Assembly: GCF_002858935.1 (NCBI RefSeq)
Contig: NZ_PJRT01000018.1
Coordinates: forward strand, 1-64,000
Length of the DNA: 64,000 nt
Direction of reading: 5' to 3'
Source of the DNA: Pantoea endophytica
Lineage (GTDB): Bacteria > Pseudomonadota > Gammaproteobacteria > Enterobacterales > Enterobacteriaceae
Below are positions 1 to 12,335 of the stretch, one piece after another; within the stretch, counting starts at the first letter, position 1, and each line of letters starts with the position of its first letter. The notes below the pieces were generated by a model. The model saw only the letters and a program-made list of their open reading frames with translations. It searched no databases and had not been told where the DNA came from. The position numbers were made by a program, and so were the translations under genes.

Positions 1-169
1 TCTCTTCTGGCGCTTTATCGATCTCATCGAATTTGCTTGCCTTACCGCCGTAGGTTTTAGCCAGTACGGTAGTAATTGCTGCAGTCAGGGTGGTTTTACC
101 GTGGTCGACGTGACCGATGGTACCCACGTTTACGTGCAGTTTGTTACGCTGAAATTGCTCTTTCGCCAT
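1..169 (-). CDS. tufA: Elongation factor Tu, N-terminal part (gene runs off the window)
   Basis: Only the first 56 codons are inside the window. They read [17 protein letters not shown] and continue through the G1 loop GHVDHGKT, the GTP-binding P-loop of EF-Tu, followed by [17 protein letters not shown]-Tu carries aminoacyl-tRNA to the ribosomal A site. Its position directly downstream of fusA on the same strand makes it the tufA copy of the str operon; tufB would lie beside tRNA genes. The N-terminus differs from E. coli (MSKEKFERTKPHVNVGT) at several residues before the P-loop. The ATG at 167-169 is the family start. Confidence 0.97.
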   Translation of the reverse strand, partial: MAKEQFQRNKLHVNVGTIGHVDHGKTTLTAAITTVLAKTYGGKASKFDEIDKAPEE

Positions 170-190
170 GGCGATAATTCCTTACGTTGT

Positions 191-211
191 GCCTTCATGA
201 GTCATGAAGGC
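191..211. other. Perfect 10-bp stem palindrome between fusA and tufA
   Basis: The 69-base fusA-tufA spacer holds a perfect inverted repeat with arms GCCTTCATGA and TCATGAAGGC around one base. It has no T-run on the minus strand, so it is unlikely to be an intrinsic terminator. It could be an mRNA-processing or stability hairpin in the leader of tufA; that role is inference. Confidence 0.6.
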
Positions 212-238
212 ATCAGTTCACAATTTTTAAACCGTAGC

Positions 239-2383
<2,145 letters not shown>

Positions 2384-2385
2384 TT

Positions 2386-2425
2386 AAAAAAGCCCAGCAG
2401 GTGAGTCACTGGGACGCCCGCTGGG
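2386..2425 (-). terminator. Terminator-like hairpin inside the str operon, rpsG-fusA spacer
   Basis: Read on the minus strand, CCCAGCGGG pairs with CCTGCTGGG (8 of 9 positions) and is followed at once by six T residues, the form of an intrinsic terminator. It lies between rpsG and fusA in a 93-base spacer. Because the downstream genes must be expressed, it may be a partial terminator, attenuator or processing signal; that is inference. Confidence 0.55.
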
Positions 2426-2446
2426 TTTATAACAACTACGTTGCTG

Positions 2447-3493
<1,047 letters not shown>

Positions 3494-3514
3494 GAAATAA
3501 CCAGGTTTTCGCTC

Positions 3515-3802
3515 TTACCAGGCCACTTGTTGTGGATGCTTCGCTGTCATCGCAACGAAACCAGTATAGTCCAAACGTGCTACATTGGTCGAAATTTGCT
3601 CACCCAGGCCGCGCGCGCCCACATCTTCTTCTAATACCCACAGCGTAGCCGGCGATGCGCTGAGCTTGATTAACATTTGGCTGCCAGCCAAAGCGGCGCT
3701 GACGCCATCCTGCAATAAAAGTAGATCGTCGCCTTCCTGCAATAAAAGCAGCAGGCTATCGAGGTCGCATTGCCAGGGAGATTGCAACAGCGTGTACAGC
3801 AT
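3515..3802 (-). CDS. tusB: Sulfurtransferase complex subunit TusB
   Basis: TusB is part of the TusBCD heterohexamer, which relays sulfur from TusA to TusE and then MnmA for 2-thiolation of the U34 wobble base in tRNA Lys, Glu and Gln. The 95 residues match the E. coli length, beginning MLYTLLQSPWQCDLDSL and ending in Trp. It is the last gene of tusDCB, nine bases after tusC, and ends just before the str promoter. Cytoplasmic, no signal peptide. Confidence 0.95.
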   Translation of the reverse strand: MLYTLLQSPWQCDLDSLLLLLQEGDDLLLLQDGVSAALAGSQMLIKLSASPATLWVLEEDVGARGLGEQISTNVARLDYTGFVAMTAKHPQQVAW

Positions 3803-3811
3803 GATCAGTTC

Positions 3812-4171
3812 TCAGAATCGAATAACACGATGATAGGAAGCCAGCTTTTCGCGTAGCGATGCGGCCTCCAGCACCTCAGCAGCCAACACACGTTCGGCCG
3901 TCAAACTTTGCCCGCGCGCCAGCAGCGAATCGGCGCAGACAAAACACTGGTCAATATCGTACAACTCCAGCACGCCAAAGGTCGCGATGTAGTTACGCGC
4001 CAGAATTTGCTCAGGTTGTTGGTCGCGATTGAGCTGCAGCACGCCATCCCCGATAAAGAACAGACCGATATCTTCGCTTAGCGCGCCCGTCGCCAGCACA
4101 GCATCCAGCCCTTCCCTGCCCGCGCTGCTGCCGTGCGGTGCCTGAGTAAATAGAAAAGCCACGCGGTTCAT
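3812..4171 (-). CDS. tusC: Sulfurtransferase complex subunit TusC
   Basis: TusC is the DsrF-like structural subunit of TusBCD in tRNA 2-thiouridine synthesis. It has 119 residues, the E. coli length, starting [21 protein letters not shown], typical of the DsrE/DsrF fold. Its ATG shares one base with the tusD stop codon, implying translational coupling. Nothing is unusual. Confidence 0.96.
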   Translation of the reverse strand: MNRVAFLFTQAPHGSSAGREGLDAVLATGALSEDIGLFFIGDGVLQLNRDQQPEQILARNYIATFGVLELYDIDQCFVCADSLLARGQSLTAERVLAAEVLEAASLREKLASYHRVIRF

Positions 4172-4557
4172 CAGAATTGCACCAGACGATCGCAGCTGAG
4201 CGCGGCTTCTGCCAATGCGCCCAAACCGCTGAGTTCAAAACCCGGCTGCAAGTTACTGCCCGCCAGTTGCAAGCGCGCGGCTTCCTGCGCGTCGGTTACG
4301 CCACGACGTAATGCTGCGGCCACGCAGATATTCAGCACGGCGCCACTTTCAGCGCGCAACTGCTGCCATTCACGCACCATATCCACCTCATCGCTGGCCG
4401 GCGCGCTCAGTTGGTTGGCGTTCAATACGCCTTCACGATAGAAGAACACGCTCTCCAGATGGTGCCCGGCCTTAATAAGTGCGCGCGCAAACAGCAGCGC
4501 GCTGCTGGCGTGTTGCGTGCCGTATGCCGGTCCGGTGACCAGCAAGGTGTAGCGCAT
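4171..4557 (-). CDS. tusD: Sulfurtransferase complex subunit TusD
   Basis: TusD is the catalytic DsrE-like subunit of TusBCD and carries the persulfide during sulfur relay. Its 128 residues equal the E. coli length. The active-site cysteine is present as Cys78 in [12 protein letters not shown]. The start codon overlaps the yheO stop by one base and its own stop overlaps tusC, so yheO-tusD-tusC-tusB form one tight unit. Confidence 0.96.
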   Translation of the reverse strand: MRYTLLVTGPAYGTQHASSALLFARALIKAGHHLESVFFYREGVLNANQLSAPASDEVDMVREWQQLRAESGAVLNICVAAALRRGVTDAQEAARLQLAGSNLQPGFELSGLGALAEAALSCDRLVQF

Positions 4558-5279
4558 TAGCGATCCTGCCCCTGAAAATCACCGCTTTTAAACTGGCGAA
4601 TGTAGAGGTAAACCGTGTGCTTGGAGATATTGAGGCGATCGGCCACCTGGTTAATCGCATCTTTAATGTCGAAGATACCCTTCTCATACATATTGAGCAC
4701 GATCTGGCGATTCTTAGCATTATTAGAGACGTTACGGTCAGCGCTCACTTCTTCAATCGCGAACTCAAGCGTCTGCATCACCAGATCTTCCACCGAGCTG
4801 GCAAAGTTGACGTTGGAATCCACCTGCTGCATCTCCGGCGGCATAAAGGTCGACATAATCTGCGAGAACGGAACGTCGAGGTTCATGTTGATGCACAGCA
4901 AGCCAATAACGCGCTGCTGGCGATTACGAATCGCGATCGTGACCGATTTCATCAGCACACCGCTTTTCGCGCGCGTGAAGTAGGCTCTGGAGACATTGCT
5001 GTCGGCGCCGTGCATATCGTGCAGCATACGCAGCGCCAAATCGGTAATCGGCGAACCCACTTTACGCCCGGTATGTTCACCGTTGGCGATACGCACCGCA
5101 GAACACTTCAAATCTTCCAGCGAGTGCAGCACGATTTCGCAGTGCGAGCCAATCAGCATCGCCAGGCCATCGACAACGGCTTCGTAGGATTTGAGGATAT
5201 CGTAATCTGCTTGCTCGAACGGACGTTGCTCCAGTAAATCGAAGTCAGTCAGTTCACCGGGATTGAATGGATTAGACAT
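4557..5279 (-). CDS. yheO: YheO/DauR-type PAS-like and helix-turn-helix transcriptional regulator
   Basis: 240 residues. The N-terminal two thirds form a YheO-type PAS-like sensor domain ([20 protein letters not shown] onwards) and the C-terminus a helix-turn-helix ([20 protein letters not shown]). The E. coli protein has no firmly established target; DauR relatives regulate D-arginine use. I chose the start at 5279 because it gives the E. coli length of 240 and [16 protein letters not shown] aligns with the family N-terminus; ATGs at 5288 and 5336 are in frame. It is the first gene of the yheO-tusDCB unit. Confidence 0.93.
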   Translation of the reverse strand: MSNPFNPGELTDFDLLEQRPFEQADYDILKSYEAVVDGLAMLIGSHCEIVLHSLEDLKCSAVRIANGEHTGRKVGSPITDLALRMLHDMHGADSNVSRAYFTRAKSGVLMKSVTIAIRNRQQRVIGLLCINMNLDVPFSQIMSTFMPPEMQQVDSNVNFASSVEDLVMQTLEFAIEEVSADRNVSNNAKNRQIVLNMYEKGIFDIKDAINQVADRLNISKHTVYLYIRQFKSGDFQGQDR

Positions 5280-5410
5280 CGAAGACATTACCCTAAATGG
5301 CTGGAGCCTGTCTCGACAGCATTGGGGCAGACTCATATTGTGATAATTGTGCAGGCGCTAGTCTGGCAAATGTGCTGGTCTTTAGCCAGACCTTTACTCT
5401 CTTCTCCGCA

Positions 5411-5436
5411 ATAAAAACGCCGCCCGAGGGCGGCGT
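5411..5436 (-). terminator. Intrinsic terminator after fkpA
   Basis: On the minus strand ACGCCGCCC and GGGCGGCGT form a nine-pair stem around CTC, followed by TTTTTAT. It lies 18 bases beyond the fkpA stop codon. Confidence 0.9.
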
Positions 5437-5453
5437 GATGCAGAAAGTTAAGA

Positions 5454-6284
5454 TTACTGGGCTTTCTGATCGGCAGCGACTGGAGCCTGCGCTTTTTCGT
5501 CCGCTTTCGGCGCGGGTTTGATGTCGAGCAGTTCAACATCGAACACCAGCGTAGAGTTGGCCGGAATACCCGGAACGCCATTTTTGCCGTAAGCCAGGTT
5601 CGGTGGGATCACCAGCTTGATTTTACCGCCTTTCTTCACGTGCTTCAGACCTTCGGTCCAGCCCGGAATCACACCGTCCAGACGGAACGACAGCGGCTCA
5701 CCGCGGGTATAAGAGTTATCGAACTCAGTACCGTCGATCAGCGTCCCTTTGTAGTTCACAACCACAGTGTCGCTGTCTTTCGGCGCGCTACCGGTACCCT
5801 CTTTCTCTACCTGATACAGCAGGCCAGATTCGGTTTTCTTCACGCCTTTTTCTTTAGCGAATTTGTCAGCGTAAGCGGAACCCTTATCGGAGTTCTCTTT
5901 CGCGTCTTTTTCCATCTTCGCCTGAGCAGCACCTTTTACGCGGCCTTCAAAGGCCTGCAGGGTTTGCTCGATCTCTTGATCAGAGAGTTTGCTCTTGCCG
6001 CCAAAGGCGTCCTGAACACCCGCGATCAACTGATCTTTATCAAGTTTGATGCCCAGCTTCTCTTGTTCCTTCAGAGAGTTGTCCATGTAGCGACCCAGGG
6101 ACGCGCCAAGTGCATAAGCTGATTGCTGGTCTTCGTTTTTGAAGGCAGCATTTTTCGGTGCTTGCGGCGCAGCCTGAGCGGCGTCTGCTGGAGCAGCGGC
6201 GGTTTCTGCTGCCATTGCCAGCGGTGCATTCAGCGCGAAGGCCATGGTGGTAGCTAACAATGTGACTTTAAACAGTGAATTCAT
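5454..6284 (-). CDS. fkpA: Periplasmic FKBP-type peptidyl-prolyl isomerase and chaperone FkpA
   Basis: FkpA folds envelope proteins in the periplasm. From the ATG at 6284 (GGAGAAAGG just upstream) it has 276 residues; E. coli has 270. Residues 1-25 are a Sec signal peptide, cleaved after ANAPLAMA-type sequence. Next come an Ala/Pro-rich linker, the helical dimerisation domain (QQSAYALGASLGRYM) and the C-terminal FKBP domain (DTVVVNYKGTLIDGTEFDNS, VIPGWTEGL, LAYG). A longer frame reaching 6323 lacks the signal-peptide start and was not used. A possible sigma-E promoter lies 115 bases upstream. Confidence 0.97.
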   Translation of the reverse strand: MNSLFKVTLLATTMAFALNAPLAMAAETAAAPADAAQAAPQAPKNAAFKNEDQQSAYALGASLGRYMDNSLKEQEKLGIKLDKDQLIAGVQDAFGGKSKLSDQEIEQTLQAFEGRVKGAAQAKMEKDAKENSDKGSAYADKFAKEKGVKKTESGLLYQVEKEGTGSAPKDSDTVVVNYKGTLIDGTEFDNSYTRGEPLSFRLDGVIPGWTEGLKHVKKGGKIKLVIPPNLAYGKNGVPGIPANSTLVFDVELLDIKPAPKADEKAQAPVAADQKAQ

Positions 6285-6397
6285 CCTTTCTCCAAAACCG
6301 AAGCCTCTAACCTCGGGAATCATTGCGGACTGAGGCCCACACTATAACTTTACGTGGCAGCGGCGAACACTCCCACAATGTAATTACCCGTCCAACC

Positions 6398-6425
6398 TCC
6401 GACCTTTTTTGCTTCAGGAAGTTTC
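6398..6425 (-). promoter_or_regulatory. Candidate sigma-E promoter of fkpA
   Basis: On the minus strand GAAACTT (6419-6425), a 16-base spacer and TCGGA (6398-6402) fit the sigma-E pattern GGAACTT-N16-TCnnA. E. coli fkpA belongs to the sigma-E regulon, so the site is in the expected place. The identification is by motif only. Confidence 0.55.
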
Positions 6426-6564
6426 ATCAGAGATATAGGCGTTATGCGGCGTTTCAATGCAGCATGGCGCGGAAAGATAAAATATCAGGTGATTCTGAAG
6501 CGAAAGGCCGTAGAATCAGGCCCAAAACAGACTAACGTGCAGCACCGCAAGATGAGGAAAGATC

Positions 6565-6783
6565 ATGCAACCAACAGAATGGGAACAACGCCTTGAGGCG
6601 CTGGAGAGCAAGCTGGCTTTTCAGGAATACACCATCGATCAGCTCAATCAAACGGTGGTTCAGCATGAGCTGGAGATGATCAGACTGCGTGAGCAGGTCC
6701 GTCTGTTAATCGATAAAGTGAAAGATAGCGCGCCGTCGATGATCGCATCACAAGCAGAAGAAACCCCGCCGCCGCATTACTAA
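6565..6783 (+). CDS. slyX: SlyX family coiled-coil protein
   Basis: 72 residues, the family length, beginning [31 protein letters not shown]. The heptad pattern through most of the length predicts a coiled coil, and the tail ends PPPHY as in other SlyX proteins. The function is unknown. It is divergent from fkpA, with AGGAAAG as ribosome binding site, and precedes slyD on the opposite strand, the conserved enterobacterial arrangement. Confidence 0.94.
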   Translation: MQPTEWEQRLEALESKLAFQEYTIDQLNQTVVQHELEMIRLREQVRLLIDKVKDSAPSMIASQAEETPPPHY

Positions 6784-6910
6784 TGTCCAGAATGGCTGCG
6801 CCACATCGATGCCGCGTTGCTGCGTCACCGTGAGATGCTCACATACTACAGTATGCTGCGCTCTCCCGATTCCTGGCGCCTTGCCTCAATGTTGCTCGCA
6901 CATTCTTAGA
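6784..6910. repeat. Candidate dispersed intergenic element between slyX and slyD
   Basis: The 127 bases between the slyX stop and the slyD terminator hold no gene. They contain imperfect inverted repeats: GCGTTGCTGCGTCACC upstream of CATACT-ACA-GTATG, followed by CTGCGCTC. The pattern, unlike a leader or promoter, suggests a repeated extragenic element. No second copy is visible in this window, so the call is weak. Confidence 0.3.
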
Positions 6911-6920
6911 TGCTGTATAT

Positions 6921-6945
6921 AAGAAAGGCCACCCGAAGGTGGCCT
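6921..6945 (-). terminator. Intrinsic terminator after slyD
   Basis: AGGCCACC and GGTGGCCT form an eight-pair stem around TTCG (minus strand), followed by TTCTTAT. It lies 17 bases beyond the slyD stop. Confidence 0.85.
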
Positions 6946-6962
6946 CGCCAGCATCACACTAA

Positions 6963-7517
6963 TTAGTGGCTGCAGCCGCAACCGCCAGTGCCACAACCGC
7001 CCTGGCCGTGATCGTGACCATGGTCGTGGTCATGATCGTGATGATGACCATCAGCGCCATGCACGTGGCCGTGCGCCAGCTCTTCTTCGGTCGCTGCGCG
7101 AATCGCCACAACTTCCACGTTGAAGTTCAGGTTCTGACCCGCCAGCATGTGGTTACCATCAACCACTACGTGCTCATCTTCAACTTCGGTGATTTCAACC
7201 GGAACTGGACCCTGATCGGTTTCTGCCAGGAAGCGCATGCCAACCTGCAGTTCGTCAACGCCCATAAACACGTCTTTTGGCACGCGCTGAACGAGGTTGT
7301 CATCGTATTGACCGTAAGCGTCGTTCGCCGGGATATGCACGTCAAACTTATCGCCTACATCATGATTTTCCAGCGCTTTTTCCAGACCAGAAATCAGGGA
7401 ACCATGACCGTGCAGATAGTCCAACGGCGCACTCACCGGTGACTCGTCAACCAACACACCGTCTTCGGTACGAACCTGATACGCCAGGCTCACCACCAGG
7501 TCTTTTGCTACTTTCAT
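6963..7517 (-). CDS. slyD: FKBP-type peptidyl-prolyl isomerase and metallochaperone SlyD
   Basis: Cytoplasmic folding helper and nickel chaperone for hydrogenase maturation. From the ATG at 7517, preceded by GGAGATATC, it has 184 residues; E. coli has 196. An FKBP domain (KDLVVSLAYQVRTEDGVLVDES and LISGLEKALE) is interrupted by the insert-in-flap chaperone domain. The metal-binding tail from about residue 150 is rich in His, with alternating His-Asp repeats, and ends with the cysteines of GGCGTGGCGCSH. An in-frame start at 7556 lacks a good ribosome site. Confidence 0.97.
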   Translation of the reverse strand: MKVAKDLVVSLAYQVRTEDGVLVDESPVSAPLDYLHGHGSLISGLEKALENHDVGDKFDVHIPANDAYGQYDDNLVQRVPKDVFMGVDELQVGMRFLAETDQGPVPVEITEVEDEHVVVDGNHMLAGQNLNFNVEVVAIRAATEEELAHGHVHGADGHHHDHDHDHGHDHGQGGCGTGGCGCSH

Positions 7518-7710
7518 GATATCTCCTAACCGTTGAGAACTAAGATCCCGTCCCATTGGTCAATTTTGCGTGCAATAACCAACCAGAAAGGTTCAAGACT
7601 GAGGATGCCAACAAATGTGTTGTTGCATACTGCTCAGCGTTAATGGCGCCGATTGTAACGGAATTCAATCCCGCTGTAAGTTCAAGCTTAAAAAAAGCTG
7701 AGCCATTGCG

Positions 7711-7905
7711 CTACTCAGGATGAAAAATGCCGATCACTTGCTCATTGCTGCGAACCTGATCGCGCACCTGCTTATCCGCTTCCCGCATTTGATGACCGCA
7801 CTCGACGCACTCCACCACATCAACATTGTTCTCACGCCACAATGCCAACGTGTCTTTTTCCTGGCAGTGCGGGCAAACCGCACCGGCAATAAATTGTTTA
7901 CGCAT
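7711..7905 (-). CDS. yheV: YheV family zinc-ribbon protein
   Basis: 64 residues with two CxxC pairs (CPHCQEKDTLALW and VECVECGHQM), a small zinc-ribbon fold. YheV is conserved beside kefB in enterobacteria; its function is unknown. It lies 45 bases downstream of kefB on the same strand and probably shares its transcript. It is followed by a 193-base spacer before slyD. Confidence 0.92.
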   Translation of the reverse strand: MRKQFIAGAVCPHCQEKDTLALWRENNVDVVECVECGHQMREADKQVRDQVRSNEQVIGIFHPE

Positions 7906-7950
7906 ACTGTTTCCTGCCGTCGTTAGTGAACGGATTGAGTAAGTATAGTT

Positions 7951-9756
7951 CTACTCGTCATCCCAGCCGTCAAACTGACGTTTCTCGTGCTGCATTTCGC
8001 GCTGGAAGATATCCTCCAGCTCGCGCCGCGCCTCACGCACACGCGAAACCTGCGCGCTGTCATCGTGGCTGGGCACCAGCTCACGCAGCATACGCATATC
8101 CAGACGACGGAAATGTTGCTGCGCGCGCTGCGCCTGATGCGGATGCATGCCCAGCGAGATCAGCGTTTTACGACCCAGCTCCAGCGCACTGGAGAACGTC
8201 TCACGCGAGAACAGCGTAACACCCGCCTGCAACAGTTCGTGCGCCTCAACACGTCCACGCGCACGCGCCAGGATTTCCAGCTGCGGGAAATGCTGCTGAC
8301 ACAGTTGTACGATGGTCATCGAATCTTCCGGATCGTTACAGGTAATGACGATGGATTGCGCATTCTCCGCGCCCGCCGCACGCAGCAGCTCCAACTCGGT
8401 GGCGTCGCCATAGTAAACCTTATAGCCATATTTACGCATCAGGCTCACCGCGGAGATATCACGCTCCAGCACGGTAATGCGCTTGTTGTTCGCCATCAGC
8501 AAACGGCCAACAACCTGACCAAAACGACCAAAGCCCACCACAATCACCTGCGGCTGATCGTCCTCAACAAAGTGCTTCTCGGCATTTTCATCGGGCTCAT
8601 TAAAGCGGTGCGCCAGTAGACGATCGATGCCGTTCATCAGCAGCGGCGTGGTCATCATGGATAACGTCACCGTCACCAGCAGCAGCGGCATTTGGTCGCC
8701 GCTGAACATTTTGGCTGACGACGCCGCCGAGAACAGCACAAAGGCAAACTCGCCGCCCTGGCTTAACACACCGGCAAACTGCTGGCGCTCCGAACTGCGC
8801 AGGCCATAAATGCGCCCCAGCACATACAGCACCAGCGTTTTCACCGTCACCAGAATCAGCACGCCCAGCAAAATTTCAGTGATGTGGGTATAAAGCACGC
8901 CGAGATTCAGCGCCATGCCAACCGAAATAAAGAACAAGCCCAGCAACAAACCTTTGAACGGTTCAATGGCCACTTCCAGCTCGTGGCGATACTCGCTTTC
9001 CGCCAACAGAATACCCGCGATGAAAGTACCGAGCGCCATCGACAGGCCGAGCGCATCCATAAACAGTGCCGAACCCAGCACCAGCAGCAGTGAGGCGGCA
9101 GTAAACACTTCGCGCACGCCGGATGCGGCAATGAAGCGCAGAATCGGGCGCAGCAGATAACGACCACCAATCAGCATCCCACCGAACGCCAGCACTTTCA
9201 TCCCAACTTTCAACCAGTCAACATGACCGCTGTCGCCGCCCGCCAGCAGCGGCACCAGCGCCAACGCGGGAATCACCGCTAGATCCTGGAACAGCAACAC
9301 TGAGAAGCCGAGCTGTCCCGATTCACTGCGGTTCATGCCTTTATCGCGCATCAGCTGCAGCGCCATCGCCGTGGATGACATTGCCAGACCAATGCCGCCA
9401 ATCACCGCCGCCTGCCAGCTAAAGTCGGTCAGCCACAGCAATCCGCCGAGAATGGCGGCGGAAATCAGCACCTGAGCCGCACCAACGCCAAATATCGAAC
9501 GGCGCAGCGCCCACAGTTTCGAGGGGTTCAGTTCAAGCCCGATGATGAACATCAGGAACACCACGCCGAGTTCCGAGAAGTGCAGAATCTCCTCAACGTC
9601 GCTGATGAACCCCAAACCCCACGGACCAATCGCGATACCGGCCAGCAGATAGCCCAGCACCGCGCCAATGCCGAGACGCGCCGCAATCGGCACAATCAGC
9701 ACCGCCGCGACCAGATAAATCACGCCCGCCGTCAGTAACGTTTCGCCTTCCATCAC
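7951..9756 (-). CDS. kefB: Glutathione-regulated potassium-efflux antiporter KefB
   Basis: Inner-membrane K+/H+ antiporter that acidifies the cytoplasm to protect against electrophiles; glutathione holds it closed and glutathione adducts open it. The 601 residues equal the E. coli length. Residues 1 to about 380 form a CPA2 transporter domain with about twelve membrane segments. A linker leads to a Rossmann RCK/TrkA-N domain ([18 protein letters not shown]) that binds NAD and glutathione. The start overlaps the stop of kefG by four bases. Confidence 0.97.
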   Translation of the reverse strand: MMEGETLLTAGVIYLVAAVLIVPIAARLGIGAVLGYLLAGIAIGPWGLGFISDVEEILHFSELGVVFLMFIIGLELNPSKLWALRRSIFGVGAAQVLISAAILGGLLWLTDFSWQAAVIGGIGLAMSSTAMALQLMRDKGMNRSESGQLGFSVLLFQDLAVIPALALVPLLAGGDSGHVDWLKVGMKVLAFGGMLIGGRYLLRPILRFIAASGVREVFTAASLLLVLGSALFMDALGLSMALGTFIAGILLAESEYRHELEVAIEPFKGLLLGLFFISVGMALNLGVLYTHITEILLGVLILVTVKTLVLYVLGRIYGLRSSERQQFAGVLSQGGEFAFVLFSAASSAKMFSGDQMPLLLVTVTLSMMTTPLLMNGIDRLLAHRFNEPDENAEKHFVEDDQPQVIVVGFGRFGQVVGRLLMANNKRITVLERDISAVSLMRKYGYKVYYGDATELELLRAAGAENAQSIVITCNDPEDSMTIVQLCQQHFPQLEILARARGRVEAHELLQAGVTLFSRETFSSALELGRKTLISLGMHPHQAQRAQQHFRRLDMRMLRELVPSHDDSAQVSRVREARRELEDIFQREMQHEKRQFDGWDDE

Positions 9757-10304
9757 ACACCTCCCTGCGGCAGCGGTGAAGCCAGCCAGTCACCATACGC
9801 GCGCGCAAAATTACGCATCACGTCCGGCGTTTGTCGACGCGCCCAGTAAATCACCATCGGCGTCATCCAGTGCATGCGGCACATCTGCGCCGTCAGCTCA
9901 AACGGACGCATAATGTCACTCATCGGATAGCGATTCAGGCCGCTAGGGTGATAAGCCGCTTCCGGTTCGCCGGTAGTGACCACGCTGCGCCAGTATTTGC
10001 CTTCCAGCGCATTACCATCCGGTCCGCTGGCAAAGCCGCGCGACAGCACACGATCCAGCCACTCCTTCAGGAGCGCCGGGCAGCTGTAGGTATAAAGTGG
10101 ATGTTGGAATACAACGATTTGATGGTCGCGCAGCAGTTGCTGCTCATAGTGAATATCAATAAAAAAATCCGGATAGTGGGCGTATAAATCGTGCACCGTG
10201 ACGTGGTCCAGTTCCATAGCCGACTGCAGCAAAACCCGATTAGCAATCGAATCCTGTGATTCCGGATGGGCGTAAAGCAGCAATATTTTGGGTGGCTGCG
10301 ACAT
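9753..10304 (-). CDS. kefG: KefB ancillary NAD(P)H:quinone oxidoreductase-like protein KefG
   Basis: Flavodoxin-fold partner needed for full KefB activity. 183 residues from the ATG at 10304 ([19 protein letters not shown]), close to the 184 of E. coli; an upstream frame to 10328 adds residues with no family match. Visible motifs are [27 protein letters not shown] and the TTGEPEAAY flavin-binding loop. It is translationally coupled to kefB through a four-base overlap and is divergent from yheS. Confidence 0.96.
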   Translation of the reverse strand: MSQPPKILLLYAHPESQDSIANRVLLQSAMELDHVTVHDLYAHYPDFFIDIHYEQQLLRDHQIVVFQHPLYTYSCPALLKEWLDRVLSRGFASGPDGNALEGKYWRSVVTTGEPEAAYHPSGLNRYPMSDIMRPFELTAQMCRMHWMTPMVIYWARRQTPDVMRNFARAYGDWLASPLPQGGV

Positions 10305-10418
10305 CGTTCCCCTCCAAAGCGTCGTCACGGCACAGGAATTCCGCTACCATGCTCGACGCAACAAATTTTCTCGAATTATGTTGCCGGTAAATTAACATAT
10401 TCTGACGATACGGCGCTT

Positions 10419-12323
10419 ATGATTGTCTTTTCAGCACTACAAATTCGCCGCGGCACCAATGTGCTGCTGGATAACGCAACAGCCACCATTAACCCAGGCC
10501 AGAAAGTTGGCTTAGTGGGCAAAAATGGCTGCGGCAAATCGACGCTGCTGTCATTGCTGAAGGGCGAAATCAGCAGCGATGCAGGTAACGCCACCTTCCC
10601 GAGCAACTGGGCGCTGGCGTGGGTCAATCAGGAAACCCCGGCGCTGAGCAAACCCGCGCTGGAGTATGTTATCGACGGCGACCGTGAATATCGTCAGCTT
10701 GAATCCGAATTGGCCGACGCCAACGCGCGCAACGATGGTAACGCCATCGCCCTGTTGCACGGCAAGCTGGATGCGATTCAGGCGTGGAGCATACCTGCTC
10801 GCGCCTCAAGTTTGTTGCACGGTTTGGGCTTTAGCCAGGAACAATTAATGCGGCCGGTGAGCGATTTCTCCGGTGGCTGGCGCATGCGCCTTAACCTCGC
10901 GCAGGCGCTGGTGTGCCGTTCCGATCTGCTGCTGCTGGATGAACCGACTAACCACCTCGATCTGGATGCGGTGATCTGGCTTGAACGCTGGCTGAAAAGC
11001 TACGAAGGCACGCTGGTGCTGATTTCGCACGACCGCGACTTCCTTGATCCGGTGGTCGATAAGATCATCCACATCGAGCAGCAGACGATGTTTGAATACA
11101 CCGGTAACTACAGCTCGTTCGAACGTCAGCGCGGCGCCAAACTGGCGCAGCAGCAAGCGCTGTTCCAGAGCCAGCAGGAAAAAGTGGCGCACCTGCAGAA
11201 GTATATTGATCGCTTCCGCGCGCAGGCGACCAAAGCCAAGCAGGCGCAGAGCCGCATCAAAATGCTGGAGCGCATGGAATTGATTGCGCCGGCACACGTC
11301 GATAACCCATTCAGCTTCAGTTTCCGCGCGCCAGAAAGCTTGCCGAATCCGTTGCTGAAGATGGAGCGCGTTACCGCCGGTTATGGCGAACGCATTATTC
11401 TCGACGCCATCAAACTCAACCTTGTGCCGGGTTCACGTATTGGCCTGCTGGGCCGTAACGGCGCGGGTAAATCGACGCTGATTAAGCTGCTAGCCGGTGA
11501 GCTCGACGCGCTGGATGGCAAAGTTGGCCTGGCGAAAGGCATTAAGCTCGGTTACTTCGCCCAGCATCAGCTGGAATATCTGCGCGCCGATGAATCACCC
11601 TTGCAGCATTTATCACGCATCGCACCGAAAGTGCTGGAGCAGCAGCTGCGCGACTACCTAGGCGGCTTCGGCTTTCAGGGCGATAAAGTCAGCGAAATCA
11701 CCGAACGTTTCTCCGGCGGCGAAAAAGCGCGTCTGGTGCTGGCATTAATTGTCTGGCAGCGCCCGAACCTGCTGCTGCTTGATGAACCAACTAACCACCT
11801 CGATCTTGATATGCGTCAGGCGCTGACAGAAGCGCTGATTGATTTCGAAGGCGCGCTGGTGGTGGTCTCGCACGATCGCCATCTGCTGCGCGCCACCACC
11901 GACGATCTCTATCTGGTGCACGACGGCAAGGTCGACGTGTTTGAGGGTGATCTGGAAGATTATCAGCAGTGGCTGAGCGATTTGCAGAAGCAGCAAGCGC
12001 AACAGGATGCCGCACCGAAGCAGGACAACGGCAACAGCGCGCAATCGCGCAAAGACCAGAAACGCCGCGACGCCGAACTGCGCGCACAAACGCAGCCGCT
12101 GCGTAAAGAGATCGAGAAGCTTGAGAAGCAGATGGTGAAGTGGCAGAGCCAGCTCAGCGACGCGGAAGCCCAGTTAGCCGACAGCGCGATTTACGATCAG
12201 AGCCGCAAAGCCGATTTGAATGTGGCGCTGCTACGTCAGGCCGAGAGCAAGGCCGCGCTGGAAGAGGTCGAAATGGCGTGGCTGGATGCGCAGGAACAGC
12301 TGGAGCAGATGCTGGCGGGGTGA
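10419..12323 (+). CDS. yheS: ABC-F ribosome-associated ATPase YheS
   Basis: Two tandem ABC domains without membrane segments place it in the ABC-F family of translation factors that act at the ribosomal E site. From MIVFSALQIRRG at 10419 it has 634 residues (E. coli 637). Walker A is GKNGCGKST near residue 34 and GRNGAGKST in the second half. Signatures FSGGWRMRL and FSGGEKARL and two LLLLDEPTNHLDLD Walker B motifs are intact, and a charged coiled-coil tail follows. The frame opens further upstream, but those 51 codons overlap kefG and are not conserved. Confidence 0.97.
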   Translation: MIVFSALQIRRGTNVLLDNATATINPGQKVGLVGKNGCGKSTLLSLLKGEISSDAGNATFPSNWALAWVNQETPALSKPALEYVIDGDREYRQLESELADANARNDGNAIALLHGKLDAIQAWSIPARASSLLHGLGFSQEQLMRPVSDFSGGWRMRLNLAQALVCRSDLLLLDEPTNHLDLDAVIWLERWLKSYEGTLVLISHDRDFLDPVVDKIIHIEQQTMFEYTGNYSSFERQRGAKLAQQQALFQSQQEKVAHLQKYIDRFRAQATKAKQAQSRIKMLERMELIAPAHVDNPFSFSFRAPESLPNPLLKMERVTAGYGERIILDAIKLNLVPGSRIGLLGRNGAGKSTLIKLLAGELDALDGKVGLAKGIKLGYFAQHQLEYLRADESPLQHLSRIAPKVLEQQLRDYLGGFGFQGDKVSEITERFSGGEKARLVLALIVWQRPNLLLLDEPTNHLDLDMRQALTEALIDFEGALVVVSHDRHLLRATTDDLYLVHDGKVDVFEGDLEDYQQWLSDLQKQQAQQDAAPKQDNGNSAQSRKDQKRRDAELRAQTQPLRKEIEKLEKQMVKWQSQLSDAEAQLADSAIYDQSRKADLNVALLRQAESKAALEEVEMAWLDAQEQLEQMLAG

Positions 12324-12335
12324 GTGTGCGCGCTG

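Noticed and set aside
4617..5237. 206-codon plus-strand open frame opposite yheO
   Set aside because: Antisense to yheO, no ribosome site, no family pattern.
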